From positions 1-44,663 of IMG/VR virus record IMGVR_UViG_3300043395_001765: 44,663 nt of DNA; one strand, given 5' to 3'. A model generated the notes under the pieces. That model had not been told where the DNA came from and searched no databases. It worked only from the letters and a program-made list of their open reading frames with translations. The translations under genes and the position numbers were made by a program. The DNA is from a virus. This document shows, piece by piece, positions 34,722 through 41,323 of this stretch (position 1 is the stretch's first letter; each line of letters starts with the position of its first letter).

Positions 34722-35704
34722 TGACTGAACAATTTGTAATTACAAAAGAAATAATTGACCAAGTTGCGAGGGAACGAGCAGAAAACCCTCGCATAACATA
34801 TCGTCAAGTTTCTGCAAAGTTATTTGGCACAGAAGATTATGCAACAATTCTTAAAAAGTCTATAATGGACTCATATAGAGAAGCCGAGGTAGCTGCACAG
34901 TCAAGAATACGCCGGAATATTATTCCCGCTCCGTATACAGGTAAGGCAAGTTTACCACCACAGTATAATCTTAAACTAGCAGACGTGACACAGGTAGACA
35001 CCAAAAGTGCAATTATACTTTCTGACTTGCATCTTCCGCATATAGATAGAGGTCTTGTTGAACACATCATGGAATCGTCTAGGGTTAAAAACATCGAAAC
35101 TCTTATCCTTGCGGGTGACCTGCTTGATGGGCAGTTTACTGGTCGTCATAAGAATCCAGCACAGTATGTTGCGTCTGCCACAGATGAACTAAAGTATTTT
35201 CAAGACTATTTGATGTTCTTTGAACAGAACTTCCAAGAAGTTGTGGTAATGCCAGGTAATCATGACGAGTGGGTTATGGACTACTTCGAGTGTTCTTTTG
35301 CGGATTTAATTGGCTTTGTTGCTCCTGATGTTAAGTTGACCGTATCAGAATATTCTTATGTATTTGTTAATGATAACCTAGTCATTGGTCACCTAGAAGA
35401 GTGGAATGAAGTTCCAGGGTATTTGGCTTGGAAAATCGGCAACGTATATAATCGAAACGCTCTCGTAGGTCATGACCATATTCGAGGAGTGTACACTGAG
35501 AACAAATCTCCTATCTGGGGAGCATCCATTGGAGCTAGTTTGGTCTCAGATAACATTTACTACAAGCGAGCCGCATTTAACTCATTTCCTGCTATCCAGT
35601 GCGGATATGCGGAACTTCTAGATAAAAACGAGATTACTCTTTATGCTTGGGATGGAACCCATGCAAAGCCCGAAAATATTCTGACTGCTAAGGTGCTAAA
35701 ATGA
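34721..35704 (+). CDS. Calcineurin-like metallophosphoesterase
   Basis: 327 aa. The five metal motifs are visible: SDLHLP (101-106), AGDLLDG (131-137), PGNHDEW (about 178-184), VIGHLEEW (about 224-231) and VGHDH (about 252-256). The N-terminal 90 residues contain an HTH-like helical part (PRITYRQVSAKLFG). Phage members are often nucleases or phosphatases of the MRE11/SbcD/lambda-phosphatase superfamily; here the neighbours are recombination genes. The ATG at 34721 is preferred over a TTG three bases earlier. Confidence 0.82.
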   Translation: MTEQFVITKEIIDQVARERAENPRITYRQVSAKLFGTEDYATILKKSIMDSYREAEVAAQSRIRRNIIPAPYTGKASLPPQYNLKLADVTQVDTKSAIILSDLHLPHIDRGLVEHIMESSRVKNIETLILAGDLLDGQFTGRHKNPAQYVASATDELKYFQDYLMFFEQNFQEVVVMPGNHDEWVMDYFECSFADLIGFVAPDVKLTVSEYSYVFVNDNLVIGHLEEWNEVPGYLAWKIGNVYNRNALVGHDHIRGVYTENKSPIWGASIGASLVSDNIYYKRAAFNSFPAIQCGYAELLDKNEITLYAWDGTHAKPENILTAKVLK

Positions 35705-36225
35705 TAGATTACGCAAGTTACTTGATTTTGTCAAATACAAATATTAGTTCTAGTAGATTATACAATGTACTGCTAGAAAAGAAAATCGCCGATGATATGG
35801 CTAGTGAAATAGCCTCGGCTTACACAGTTTATGGTAAGATTACTGGCATTGGGAATTTGCTTCCATTTGCACAGGCTATTCACGAGACGGGGTGGTTTAC
35901 ATCTCGTCGTTGGGTAGAGAACTATAATCCAGCGGGAATTGGTGCCACGAATGATGGTGCCGAGGGTGGTATCTGGAAGTCACCTAGTGAGGGTATATTT
36001 GCACAGTATACTCACTTGCTAGCATACACAGTACCAGAAAACTCACCAGACACGATTAAGAGAACGCTTGGTCAGCTATCTCCAAGATACGCAGTGCTAA
36101 AGCGTGTAGGGATGCTTGGTATTGCAAAATACTGGGTAGACTTAAATGGTCGGTGGGCTTTCCCAGGAAAAACATATGCTCAGAAAATATCACAAATTGC
36201 GAATGTCTTGACAAAGACTTCATAA
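35701..36225 (+). CDS. Endolysin, glucosaminidase-like domain
   Basis: 174 aa without a signal peptide. LLPFAQAIHETGWFTSRRWVENYNPAGIG has the catalytic Glu62 of the beta-N-acetylglucosaminidase/lysozyme-like fold, then GIWKSPSEGIFAQYTHLLAYT is the typical second half. It should cleave peptidoglycan glycan strands at lysis. The gene overlaps the phosphoesterase by 4 bases and is followed by a promoter. No holin with obvious membrane segments was found next to it. Confidence 0.75.
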   Translation: MIDYASYLILSNTNISSSRLYNVLLEKKIADDMASEIASAYTVYGKITGIGNLLPFAQAIHETGWFTSRRWVENYNPAGIGATNDGAEGGIWKSPSEGIFAQYTHLLAYTVPENSPDTIKRTLGQLSPRYAVLKRVGMLGIAKYWVDLNGRWAFPGKTYAQKISQIANVLTKTS

Positions 36226-36236
36226 TCTGATATAAT
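36208..36236 (+). promoter_or_regulatory. Consensus sigma70 promoter after the endolysin gene
   Basis: TTGACA (36208-36213), 17-bp spacer, TATAAT (36231-36236). A start near 36243 gives a 23-nt leader with TAGGAGA ahead of the TTG start at 36266. The -35 overlaps the last codons of the endolysin gene. Confidence 0.88.
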
Positions 36237-36265
36237 TCTAGAGTAATAACTTTTTAGGAGACGTT

Positions 36266-36697
36266 TTGATTAAACTATTACTTATTGCAAGCCTTTGGTG
36301 CTACAATGGTATGTGTCTATCTCCAGAAGCGACTGCGGTTGCAACGTGTGAATCTGGAGACACTGTTACTTTAGGAACGATGGACTGGCAAGCGGTTAAT
36401 GTTAATGTTGACGGAACAAAAGATACGGGGGCATTTCAGTTTAATTCTTACTGGGTATGGAGTTCTGAAAACAGATGGGCTATCATACCTGTTGCAAACA
36501 ATGTATACGACATCTCATCAAGAGATTTTGTTCGCTTATATCCAGATGCAACAAAAGCCCCGCCGTCAGTTCAATACGAGATGTTTAAGAACTTGTGGGA
36601 TAATGGTTATGGTTGGCAACACTGGTCAGCCAGTAAACCATGTTGGGATAAATGGATGACAATAAAAAACGGTAAAGCAGTGTTTACTGGAGACTAA
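36266..36697 (+). CDS. Secreted lysozyme / transglycosylase-like protein
   Basis: 143 aa, TTG start after TAGGAGA. MIKLLLIASLWCYNGMC is a short hydrophobic signal-like segment. ATCESGDTVTLGTMDWQAVNVNVDGTKDTGAFQFNSYWVW fits the lysozyme-like transglycosylase (Rpf/SLT-like) core, with Glu29 as the probable catalytic residue and D-x-G-x-F-Q-F as the second motif. QHWSASKPCW is the ending. It likely acts on the wall from outside the membrane, complementing the unsignalled endolysin. Five cysteines suggest disulfides, which may relate to the thioredoxin-like neighbour. Confidence 0.65.
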   Translation: MIKLLLIASLWCYNGMCLSPEATAVATCESGDTVTLGTMDWQAVNVNVDGTKDTGAFQFNSYWVWSSENRWAIIPVANNVYDISSRDFVRLYPDATKAPPSVQYEMFKNLWDNGYGWQHWSASKPCWDKWMTIKNGKAVFTGD

Positions 36698-36698
36698 A

Positions 36699-36965
36699 AT
36701 GCTAGAGAAAACAATGTACATGGTTACTGCCTCTTGGTGTAGTTCATGTAAGATGATTAAACCTAAGGTAGAGGCAACTGCGCTACGGTATAACATACCG
36801 CTCGTAATGCTAGATATTGATACCAAAGAAGTCAGAGACTTTGCTGAGGTCAATTTTATTATGGCAGTTCCGCAGTTGGTTTTTATTATGGGTGACCATT
36901 TCGAGATACGAAGCCCTCTTGAAAACGGTGCAATTGAACAGGCGTTCAAGGACTTGGCTTCGTAA
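36699..36965 (+). CDS. Thioredoxin/glutaredoxin-like protein
   Basis: 88 aa. WCSSCKMIKP carries the redox CxxC, ALRYNIPLVMLDID is the following strand-helix, and MAVPQLVFI has the cis-proline loop. This is a compact thioredoxin fold close to NrdH or glutaredoxin size. It could reduce ribonucleotide reductase (nrdJ at the window's left end) or act on disulfides of the secreted neighbour. GGAG lies 8 bases before the ATG. It is followed by a hairpin and tRNA genes. Confidence 0.82.
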   Translation: MLEKTMYMVTASWCSSCKMIKPKVEATALRYNIPLVMLDIDTKEVRDFAEVNFIMAVPQLVFIMGDHFEIRSPLENGAIEQAFKDLAS

Positions 36966-36969
36966 AAAT

Positions 36970-36983
36970 CCCCCGCAAGGGGG
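36970..36983 (+). terminator. GCAA-loop hairpin between the thioredoxin-like gene and tRNA cluster
   Basis: CCCCC-GCAA-GGGGG, preceded by AAAAAT and followed by TTAT. It begins five bases after the stop codon and ends four bases before tRNA-Leu. The stable GNRA loop and absence of a long T-run suit a processing signal or mRNA 3' stabiliser as much as a terminator. Confidence 0.6.
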
Positions 36984-36987
36984 TTAT

Positions 36988-37072
36988 GCCGAGGTGGTGA
37001 AATTAGCAAACACGCTAGCCTTAGAAGCTAGTAGAGAAATCTTTGGGGGTGCAAGTCCCTTCCTCGGTACCA
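36988..37072 (+). tRNA. tRNA-Leu(TAG)
   Basis: The 85-nt cloverleaf folds with acceptor GCCGAGG against CCTCGGT (one G-T pair), anticodon arm CTAGC-CTTAGAA-GCTAG (anticodon TAG), a long class II variable arm, T-arm with TGCAAGT loop, and encoded CCA. It would read CUA and probably other CUN codons. Confidence 0.93.
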
Positions 37073-37074
37073 AC

Positions 37075-37160
37075 GGAGAGATGACAGAGTGGCTTAATGT
37101 ACCTGCTTGCTAAACAGGAAGTCTATTGACTCGTGGGTTCAAATCCCACTCTCTCCTCCA
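37075..37160 (+). tRNA. tRNA-Ser(GCT)
   Basis: An 86-nt class II tRNA: acceptor GGAGAGA/TCTCTCC, anticodon loop TTGCTAA (anticodon GCT, codons AGC/AGU), variable arm with AGTC/GACT pairing, T-loop TTCAAAT, and encoded CCA. The anticodon stem has a C-A mismatch next to the loop, and the discriminator base is T, where bacterial serine tRNAs usually have G. Confidence 0.9.
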
Positions 37161-37161
37161 A

Positions 37162-37275
37162 TGGGCTGGCTACGCTATAAAATCATTACAGACTTCTAAG
37201 TGGTTCGACTCCACAATGCTTTGCAAATTCGGAAATGATTTCTGTTGATAGGGGTGCAATTCCCCTACAGCCCAC
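37162..37275 (+). ncRNA. Unusual 114-nt tRNA-like RNA with two T-arm-like hairpins
   Basis: TGGGCTG (37162-37168) pairs perfectly with CAGCCCA (37268-37274) as an acceptor stem. Next to it, AGGGG-TGCAATT-CCCCT is a normal T-arm. The D-arm is missing and the anticodon arm is replaced by a long extension. AAATCATT (37180-37187) pairs with AATGATTT (37234-37241); alternatively ACAGA (37188-37192) pairs with TCTGT (37241-37245) around CTTCTAA, a perfect Arg(TCT) anticodon loop. Inside sits GTGG-TTCGACT-CCAC (37200-37214), a second canonical T-arm. It could be an interrupted tRNA, a mosaic of two tRNAs, or a new tRNA-like RNA. Confidence 0.6.
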
Positions 37276-37277
37276 TA

Positions 37278-37343
37278 CAATTTGTGGAGCGTAAATTGAG
37301 TTTTATTATCTACAAACTATTTTGTTGCTAACGGACACTCCAC
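37278..37343 (+). other. Second structured element after the tRNA cluster
   Basis: GTGGAG (37284-37289) pairs with CTCCAC (37338-37343), closing a 60-nt stretch with an inner hairpin AGTTT/AAACT (37299-37303 with 37314-37318, 10-base loop). CAATTT/AAATTG (37278-37283 with 37293-37298) is an alternative local stem. Both this and the preceding element end in CCACTAC. It resembles a degenerate tRNA but has no T-loop. It lies just upstream of a gene and could also be a leader element. Confidence 0.35.
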
Positions 37344-37365
37344 TACGATATGAAAGGAATTGCAA

Positions 37366-37707
37366 ATGGACAATGCACGTAAAGAAATACTGCGCTATGT
37401 AGATAAATCTGATATTCTCTGTGCAGAAATACGCCACGAGAAATTTACGTGGGGCGAAAAACTTGAACCACAACACTATTCTATGAAAATTGGTGACAAT
37501 GTTACCGAGTTTTTAAAGCAACTTGACTTTAATTATGACGATGGGTATGGTCTACAGGAGTTGTTTGGCACTGTTTGGTTGAAAGATGGTACTTGGCTTG
37601 AGCGCAGGGAATATGACGGTAGTGAGTGGTGGGTTCATCAAGTCATGCCCTCAATTCCAGACTACTTAAAAATGGGAGAAGTAAATGCGAATACAGTTCA
37701 CGAGTAA
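37366..37707 (+). CDS. Hypothetical protein, 113 aa
   Basis: Unrecognised. The ATG at 37366 follows AAAGGA; a TTG two codons earlier is less likely. It is acidic, with a Trp/Tyr-rich C-terminal half (TVWLKDGTWLERREYDGSEWWVHQVMPSIPDYL). It overlaps the next gene by 23 bases. No membrane segment. It lies between tRNA clusters among phage-specific small genes. Confidence 0.65.
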   Translation: MDNARKEILRYVDKSDILCAEIRHEKFTWGEKLEPQHYSMKIGDNVTEFLKQLDFNYDDGYGLQELFGTVWLKDGTWLERREYDGSEWWVHQVMPSIPDYLKMGEVNANTVHE

Positions 37708-37993
37708 GGATGGAAGTGCAGTACAAGGATGGATTGAAAGTGATACGCCGTTTATCAAAAACGTGTTTAGAATTTTCTTTGCAGTAACTCTGGACGCAGA
37801 AACTCCAAAGGGCTGTCCATTCTCGTACTCATTCTACACATCGTACAATGACGAAGAAGACCCTTATTTTGTATCTGGCGCATCCTATACAGAGCGTCTT
37901 GATTGGCTACCATATGATTTGTTTTTTGAATTTCGTAAGTGCTATAATGTTGCGCCGGATGTTATCACTACGAATTGGGTAAATTTTAAATAG
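37685..37993 (+). CDS. Hypothetical protein, 102 aa
   Basis: Unrecognised. It starts inside the end of the previous gene, with GGGAGAAG ahead of the ATG. It is beta-rich and aromatic (FRIFFAVTLDAETPKGCPFSYSFYTSYN), probably a small globular cytoplasmic protein. The 23-base overlap suggests it is co-made with its upstream neighbour. Confidence 0.6.
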   Translation: MRIQFTSKDGSAVQGWIESDTPFIKNVFRIFFAVTLDAETPKGCPFSYSFYTSYNDEEDPYFVSGASYTERLDWLPYDLFFEFRKCYNVAPDVITTNWVNFK

Positions 37994-38001
37994 GAGTATC
38001 T

Positions 38002-39168
38002 ATGAGTAAAAAATTGTTGTTAGTTTTACTGATTGTTTTAGTGGGAATTGCTTCGTTTGCTGTTAACCCTGAGGTTAAGGCTAAGACAAGAACACCTACA
38101 AAAACTAAAAAAGTGCAGACAAGAACACCTACAAAAACTAAAGTTAGTACAGAGTGGGCTCCCCGAAAAGTTGAGGCAACATTACGTGGTTCTGGTGCGT
38201 CGTTTCCCAACCCACTTTACCAAGTCTGGATTTCGGTCTACACGAAGAATATTATGCCCAGCGTAAAGATAAGTTATCAAAGTGTTGGTTCTGGTCAAGG
38301 GCAAAAAGATTTTATTGCGTATTTGACTGACTTCGGTGGAAGTGACTCGGCAATTTCATCAAATCGTGTTTCTACTGAAGCCCCTGACGCAATTCATGTA
38401 CCAATGGTAATGGGTGGTGTCCTGCCTACTTACAACTTACCGAGTGTGAAAGCACCACTGCGATTCACGCCAGAAATTTTGGTCGGCATCTACTATGGTG
38501 CTATCACTAAGTGGAACGACACTCGTATTGCAAATGCCAATCCAGATGTCAAACTACCGAGTACAGATATTACCGTCGTCTACCGCTCAGACTCATCGGG
38601 TACGACCTCGATTTGGACCGATTACCTGTCAAAGGTGAGTGGTGAGTGGAAGACAAACGTTGGCTCGGGCAACACCGTAAAGTGGCGTACAGGTATCGGT
38701 GCCCCAGGAAATGCGGGTGTCTCAAGCACTGTACAAAAGACCGAAGGTGCCATCGGCTACGTGGAAGTCGCCTATGCTCTTGGTGCTGGATTGCCGATGC
38801 CGTATGTACAAAACTCATCAGGTAATTTTGTTCAACCATTACTAGCGAATGTATCTGCGTCGGCTTCAAATCTCGTAATTTCGGAAGATACCCAAAAGTT
38901 GGCTAGTTCAATTACTAATGGAAGCGACCCGCAAGCATATCCGATTTCTGCGTTTACGTATATTTTAATTAGAAAAGATACTTACACAGATGTAAACAAA
39001 GCAAAGGCACTAACTGACTACCTTTACTGGTGTCTAACTGAGGGTCAGGGAGCAGCTAATCGTTTAGGTTATGCACCACTCCCTGAAAATGTTCGTAAAG
39101 CATCTATGCGTGCCTTAATGACAGTCAATGTAAAAAATGAGCAAATTTTAAATGCTCCCATAAAATAG
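38002..39168 (+). CDS. pstS: Phosphate-binding protein PstS-like, auxiliary metabolic gene
   Basis: 388 aa. Residues 1-22 are a signal peptide (KKLLLVLLIVLVGIASFAV) without a lipobox cysteine. A basic linker with an exactly repeated TRTPTKTK unit follows (about 29-47). The PstS fold starts at EATLRGSGASFPNPLYQVW, with QSVGSGQGQKDF, GGSDSAIS, YYGAITKWNDTRIA and YRSDSSGTTSIWTDYLSK; these are the phosphate-contacting loops of the family. It would capture phosphate outside the membrane for the host Pst importer during infection. The middle of the gene is visibly G+C-richer than its neighbours, suggesting capture from a bacterium. The stop codon lies inside a hairpin. Confidence 0.92.
   Translation: MSKKLLLVLLIVLVGIASFAVNPEVKAKTRTPTKTKKVQTRTPTKTKVSTEWAPRKVEATLRGSGASFPNPLYQVWISVYTKNIMPSVKISYQSVGSGQGQKDFIAYLTDFGGSDSAISSNRVSTEAPDAIHVPMVMGGVLPTYNLPSVKAPLRFTPEILVGIYYGAITKWNDTRIANANPDVKLPSTDITVVYRSDSSGTTSIWTDYLSKVSGEWKTNVGSGNTVKWRTGIGAPGNAGVSSTVQKTEGAIGYVEVAYALGAGLPMPYVQNSSGNFVQPLLANVSASASNLVISEDTQKLASSITNGSDPQAYPISAFTYILIRKDTYTDVNKAKALTDYLYWCLTEGQGAANRLGYAPLPENVRKASMRALMTVNVKNEQILNAPIK
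38085..38142 (+). repeat. Exact 25-bp direct repeat in the pstS linker
   Basis: Copies at 38085-38109 and 38118-38142 are identical, with a 33-bp (11-codon) period. They encode the repeated TRTPTKTK linker between signal peptide and domain. Identity at every base suggests a recent duplication. Confidence 0.9.
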
Positions 39169-39181
39169 CCCGCAAGGGCTA
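39166..39181 (+). terminator. GCAA-loop hairpin after pstS
   Basis: TAGCCC-GCAA-GGGCTA, one base before tRNA-Thr; the pstS stop codon TAG is the first triplet of the stem. It has the same loop and position (gene end, then tRNA) as the hairpin at 36970-36983. No T-run follows. Confidence 0.6.
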
Positions 39182-39182
39182 C

Positions 39183-39257
39183 GCCTCTATCGTATAACGG
39201 TCATTACAACTGTTTTGTAAACAGTAGATTGCAGTTCGATTCTGCACAGAGGCTCCA
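39183..39257 (+). tRNA. tRNA-Thr(TGT)
   Basis: A 75-nt cloverleaf: acceptor GCCTCTA/CAGAGGC (one mismatch at the base of the stem), anticodon arm ACTGT-TTTGTAA-ACAGT (anticodon TGT, codon ACA), T-arm TGCAG-TTCGATT-CTGCA, and encoded CCA. Confidence 0.92.
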
Positions 39258-39258
39258 T

Positions 39259-39334
39259 GCCAACATAGCTCAGGGGATAGAGCAACTGTCTTCTAAACAG
39301 TGGGTCGTAGGTTCAATTCCTACTGTTGGTACCA
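39259..39334 (+). tRNA. tRNA-Arg(TCT)
   Basis: A 76-nt cloverleaf: acceptor GCCAACA/TGTTGGT, D-arm AGCTC-AGGGGATA-GAGC, anticodon arm ACTGT-CTTCTAA-ACAGT (anticodon TCT, codons AGA/AGG), T-loop TTCAATT, and encoded CCA. AGA codons are frequent in the phage genes but often rare in bacteria. Confidence 0.95.
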
Positions 39335-39363
39335 AACTGCTCAATTTATAGTAAAGGAAACGT

Positions 39364-40032
39364 ATGAACAAGGTAAAGATTGTTGCGATTACACAGCCAG
39401 AAAACCCAGAGTTAACTATCGAAGATTTTCTTGCATTTGTAGCTCGTGTGTCTAATCCAGAGAACCAGATAAACAAACTGACTTCTGCGAAACTGCTGAA
39501 GTATCTGGCAACACACAAGCATTGGAGTCCTTTTGAGATGGTGAACGTAGTGATGGAAATTGAAACTCCGAGAGATATTGCCCGCCAAATTTTACGGCAT
39601 CGCAGTTTCTCATTCCAAGAGTTTAGTCAGCGTTATGCAGACCCAACCGCTTCGCTAGGATTTACACACAGAGAGGCTCGTCTTCAGGATATTAAAAATC
39701 GTCAGAACAGTATTGAACTAGGTCCAGAAACAGAACACCAATACTTATTCTATCAGTGGGATGCTATGCAGGATGAACTTCTGCAAAAAACGCAGACTGC
39801 ATACAAGTGGGCAATAGACCACGGTATTGCGAAAGAAGTCGCCCGCACAATTCTTCCTGAGGGTCTTACAATGTCTCGTATGTATGTCAATGGTAATCTT
39901 CGCTCATGGCTACATTACTGCGAACTACGGCGAGCAAATGGTACACAAAAAGAACATCAAGACGTGGCAATTAAGTGCTGGGATTTAATCGCACAGCGAT
40001 TCCCAAGTCTAGCCGCATCAATTATAGATTAG
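39364..40032 (+). CDS. thyX: Flavin-dependent thymidylate synthase
   Basis: 222 aa. RHRSFSFQEFSQRY (residues 78-91) is the ThyX signature RHRxxSxxxxSxR. Further support comes from WSPFEMVNVVMEIETPRDIARQILRH upstream, and ARTILPEGLTMSRMYVNGNLRSWLHYCELR with the substrate-binding Arg residues downstream. It methylates dUMP to dTMP using FAD, NADPH and methylene-THF. With NrdJ and MazG it tunes the dNTP pool. GTAAAGGAAACG gives the ribosome site. ThyX needs no separate dihydrofolate reductase, and none was seen. Confidence 0.95.
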   Translation: MNKVKIVAITQPENPELTIEDFLAFVARVSNPENQINKLTSAKLLKYLATHKHWSPFEMVNVVMEIETPRDIARQILRHRSFSFQEFSQRYADPTASLGFTHREARLQDIKNRQNSIELGPETEHQYLFYQWDAMQDELLQKTQTAYKWAIDHGIAKEVARTILPEGLTMSRMYVNGNLRSWLHYCELRRANGTQKEHQDVAIKCWDLIAQRFPSLAASIID

Positions 40033-40040
40033 GAGATAAT

Positions 40041-40685
40041 ATGACAGAAGAGATTCGTATTCCAGAAATTGCCCCAAGTTATCCTGCGGGTAGCTGTAAG
40101 TTTACTGTTGACAAAACCGGTACACTATTCTTTTTCCACGTAGGAAGACTTATTAAGGATGGTCCGTGGGGGTATCGGTTGTATCGTGTTCCATCTGGGG
40201 GTAATCCAGAACTTGTATGGTTTGGTCAGGACTGCAACGCAGATATTTCGATTTTCAATAATCAACTATGGGTTGGATATTGTAACAACGGTTGGAAGCA
40301 GAGAACCGTGCGTATTCCTGGGTACATTGGTTGGGGAGATTCTCCAAGTGGTCAGATTGTGAAAGTAGACGAGTCTGCGCTCGCTTCAGTTCGTGCCAGT
40401 ATTGCCGTTACAAATAGAATTGCTGAAAATGGTAATAGTTCTGCTACTACTGCTCATACACGAATTGATGCCCTTACTAAGAAAATTTCCGAACTTGAGA
40501 ATAGACTTGCAGGAATTCAGGCAAATATGCTTAGTCGTTCTACTGTGGAAGATATTGTGTGGAGTAAGATTTGGGACATTAACTATCTTATCCGTATGGG
40601 ATTCATTGAGGGTAAATCGTCTATTCAGCAAGTACAAGATTACTTGAATGACTTGACTACGTTCATTAAGCGAGTGATTAAATGA
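40041..40685 (+). CDS. Hypothetical beta-rich and coiled-coil protein, 214 aa
   Basis: The ATG at 40041 follows TAGGAGAT; a longer frame from 39975 overlaps thyX and lacks a site. Residues 1-120 have repeated 'G.L.FF.V' and 'LW.GY' strands like part of a beta-propeller or sugar-binding fold. Residues about 125-170 form a coiled coil (AHTRIDALTKKISELENRLAGIQANM), and the C-terminus is helical. It might be a virion or glycan-contacting accessory protein, given the transferase genes next to it. It overlaps the GT2-type gene by 4 bases. Confidence 0.5.
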   Translation: MTEEIRIPEIAPSYPAGSCKFTVDKTGTLFFFHVGRLIKDGPWGYRLYRVPSGGNPELVWFGQDCNADISIFNNQLWVGYCNNGWKQRTVRIPGYIGWGDSPSGQIVKVDESALASVRASIAVTNRIAENGNSSATTAHTRIDALTKKISELENRLAGIQANMLSRSTVEDIVWSKIWDINYLIRMGFIEGKSSIQQVQDYLNDLTTFIKRVIK

Positions 40686-41323
40686 ATGAGCCGCACTTTA
40701 TACCATATGTAAATTCGTATGACTTACTAGAGAAAGCATATCAGTCATCAAAGCACTACAAATATACGACTATCATTGATAACCGTGAGCGCAATAAGAA
40801 TGAGCCAAGCCCTCGTGGTTTGCCTGGTGTTGGGAGAATTATGGAAATGCCCACGCACCAGTCAACTGCACAGATTATGAACATTATGGCTTGGCACACT
40901 GCATCAATGAATCTAAAATACTTTACGTGGCAACATTGTGATGCTCACTTTAATCCACGGGTATTTGACAAGTTTAAAGAGTTTGTCGATACTCGTAAAG
41001 GAACCGATTGGGGTATTATGTACACATACTATGATACATTAGCCGCATATAATGTTGAGGCAATTAACGCAGTAGGTGGTTGGGATTCTTTACGATTTCC
41101 GTGGTACTTTCTTGACAATGATATTGCTGTCAGACTACACAAGGCAGGATTTAAAATAGTGCAAGCACCAGATAATGGACATATTTTTCATGAACACTCT
41201 AGTACAATACGCAGAGATTCTGAGAGAAACCAAATAAATTCTGTAATGTTTGCAGCTTCAGAAGTATTATACAAAGCAAAGCACGCAGATACTGACGTGC
41301 CTACAACTAAGGAGTATGAATGA
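40682..41323 (+). CDS. Glycosyltransferase family 2-like (GT-A fold)
   Basis: 213 aa. FTWQHCDAHFNPRVFDKF holds the DxH/DxD-like metal and donor site. YNVEAINAVGGWDSLRFPWYFLDNDIAVRLHKAGF is the typical acceptor-side pattern with the catalytic ED/ND-like acidic pair. It is shorter than usual (about 250-300 aa) because the N-terminal Rossmann part is reduced. It overlaps the methyltransferase gene by 4 bases, so the two probably act on one product, for example a methylated glycan. The acceptor is unknown. Confidence 0.72.
   Translation: MNEPHFIPYVNSYDLLEKAYQSSKHYKYTTIIDNRERNKNEPSPRGLPGVGRIMEMPTHQSTAQIMNIMAWHTASMNLKYFTWQHCDAHFNPRVFDKFKEFVDTRKGTDWGIMYTYYDTLAAYNVEAINAVGGWDSLRFPWYFLDNDIAVRLHKAGFKIVQAPDNGHIFHEHSSTIRRDSERNQINSVMFAASEVLYKAKHADTDVPTTKEYE

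Noticed and set aside
36817-37113. Plus-strand 98-aa frame through the thioredoxin-like gene and tRNAs
   Set aside because: It overlaps the thioredoxin-like gene in another frame and runs through tRNA-Leu and into tRNA-Ser; no ribosome site.
37162-37275. Small tmRNA
   Set aside because: Acceptor and T-arm fit, but at 114 nt there is no tag reading frame ending in a usual ALAA-type degron and no room for the tmRNA pseudoknots.
39270-39518. Minus-strand frame with PTVGIEPTTHCLEDS
   Set aside because: This is the well-known false protein produced by reading the antisense of a tRNA (here tRNA-Arg); it also overlaps thyX.
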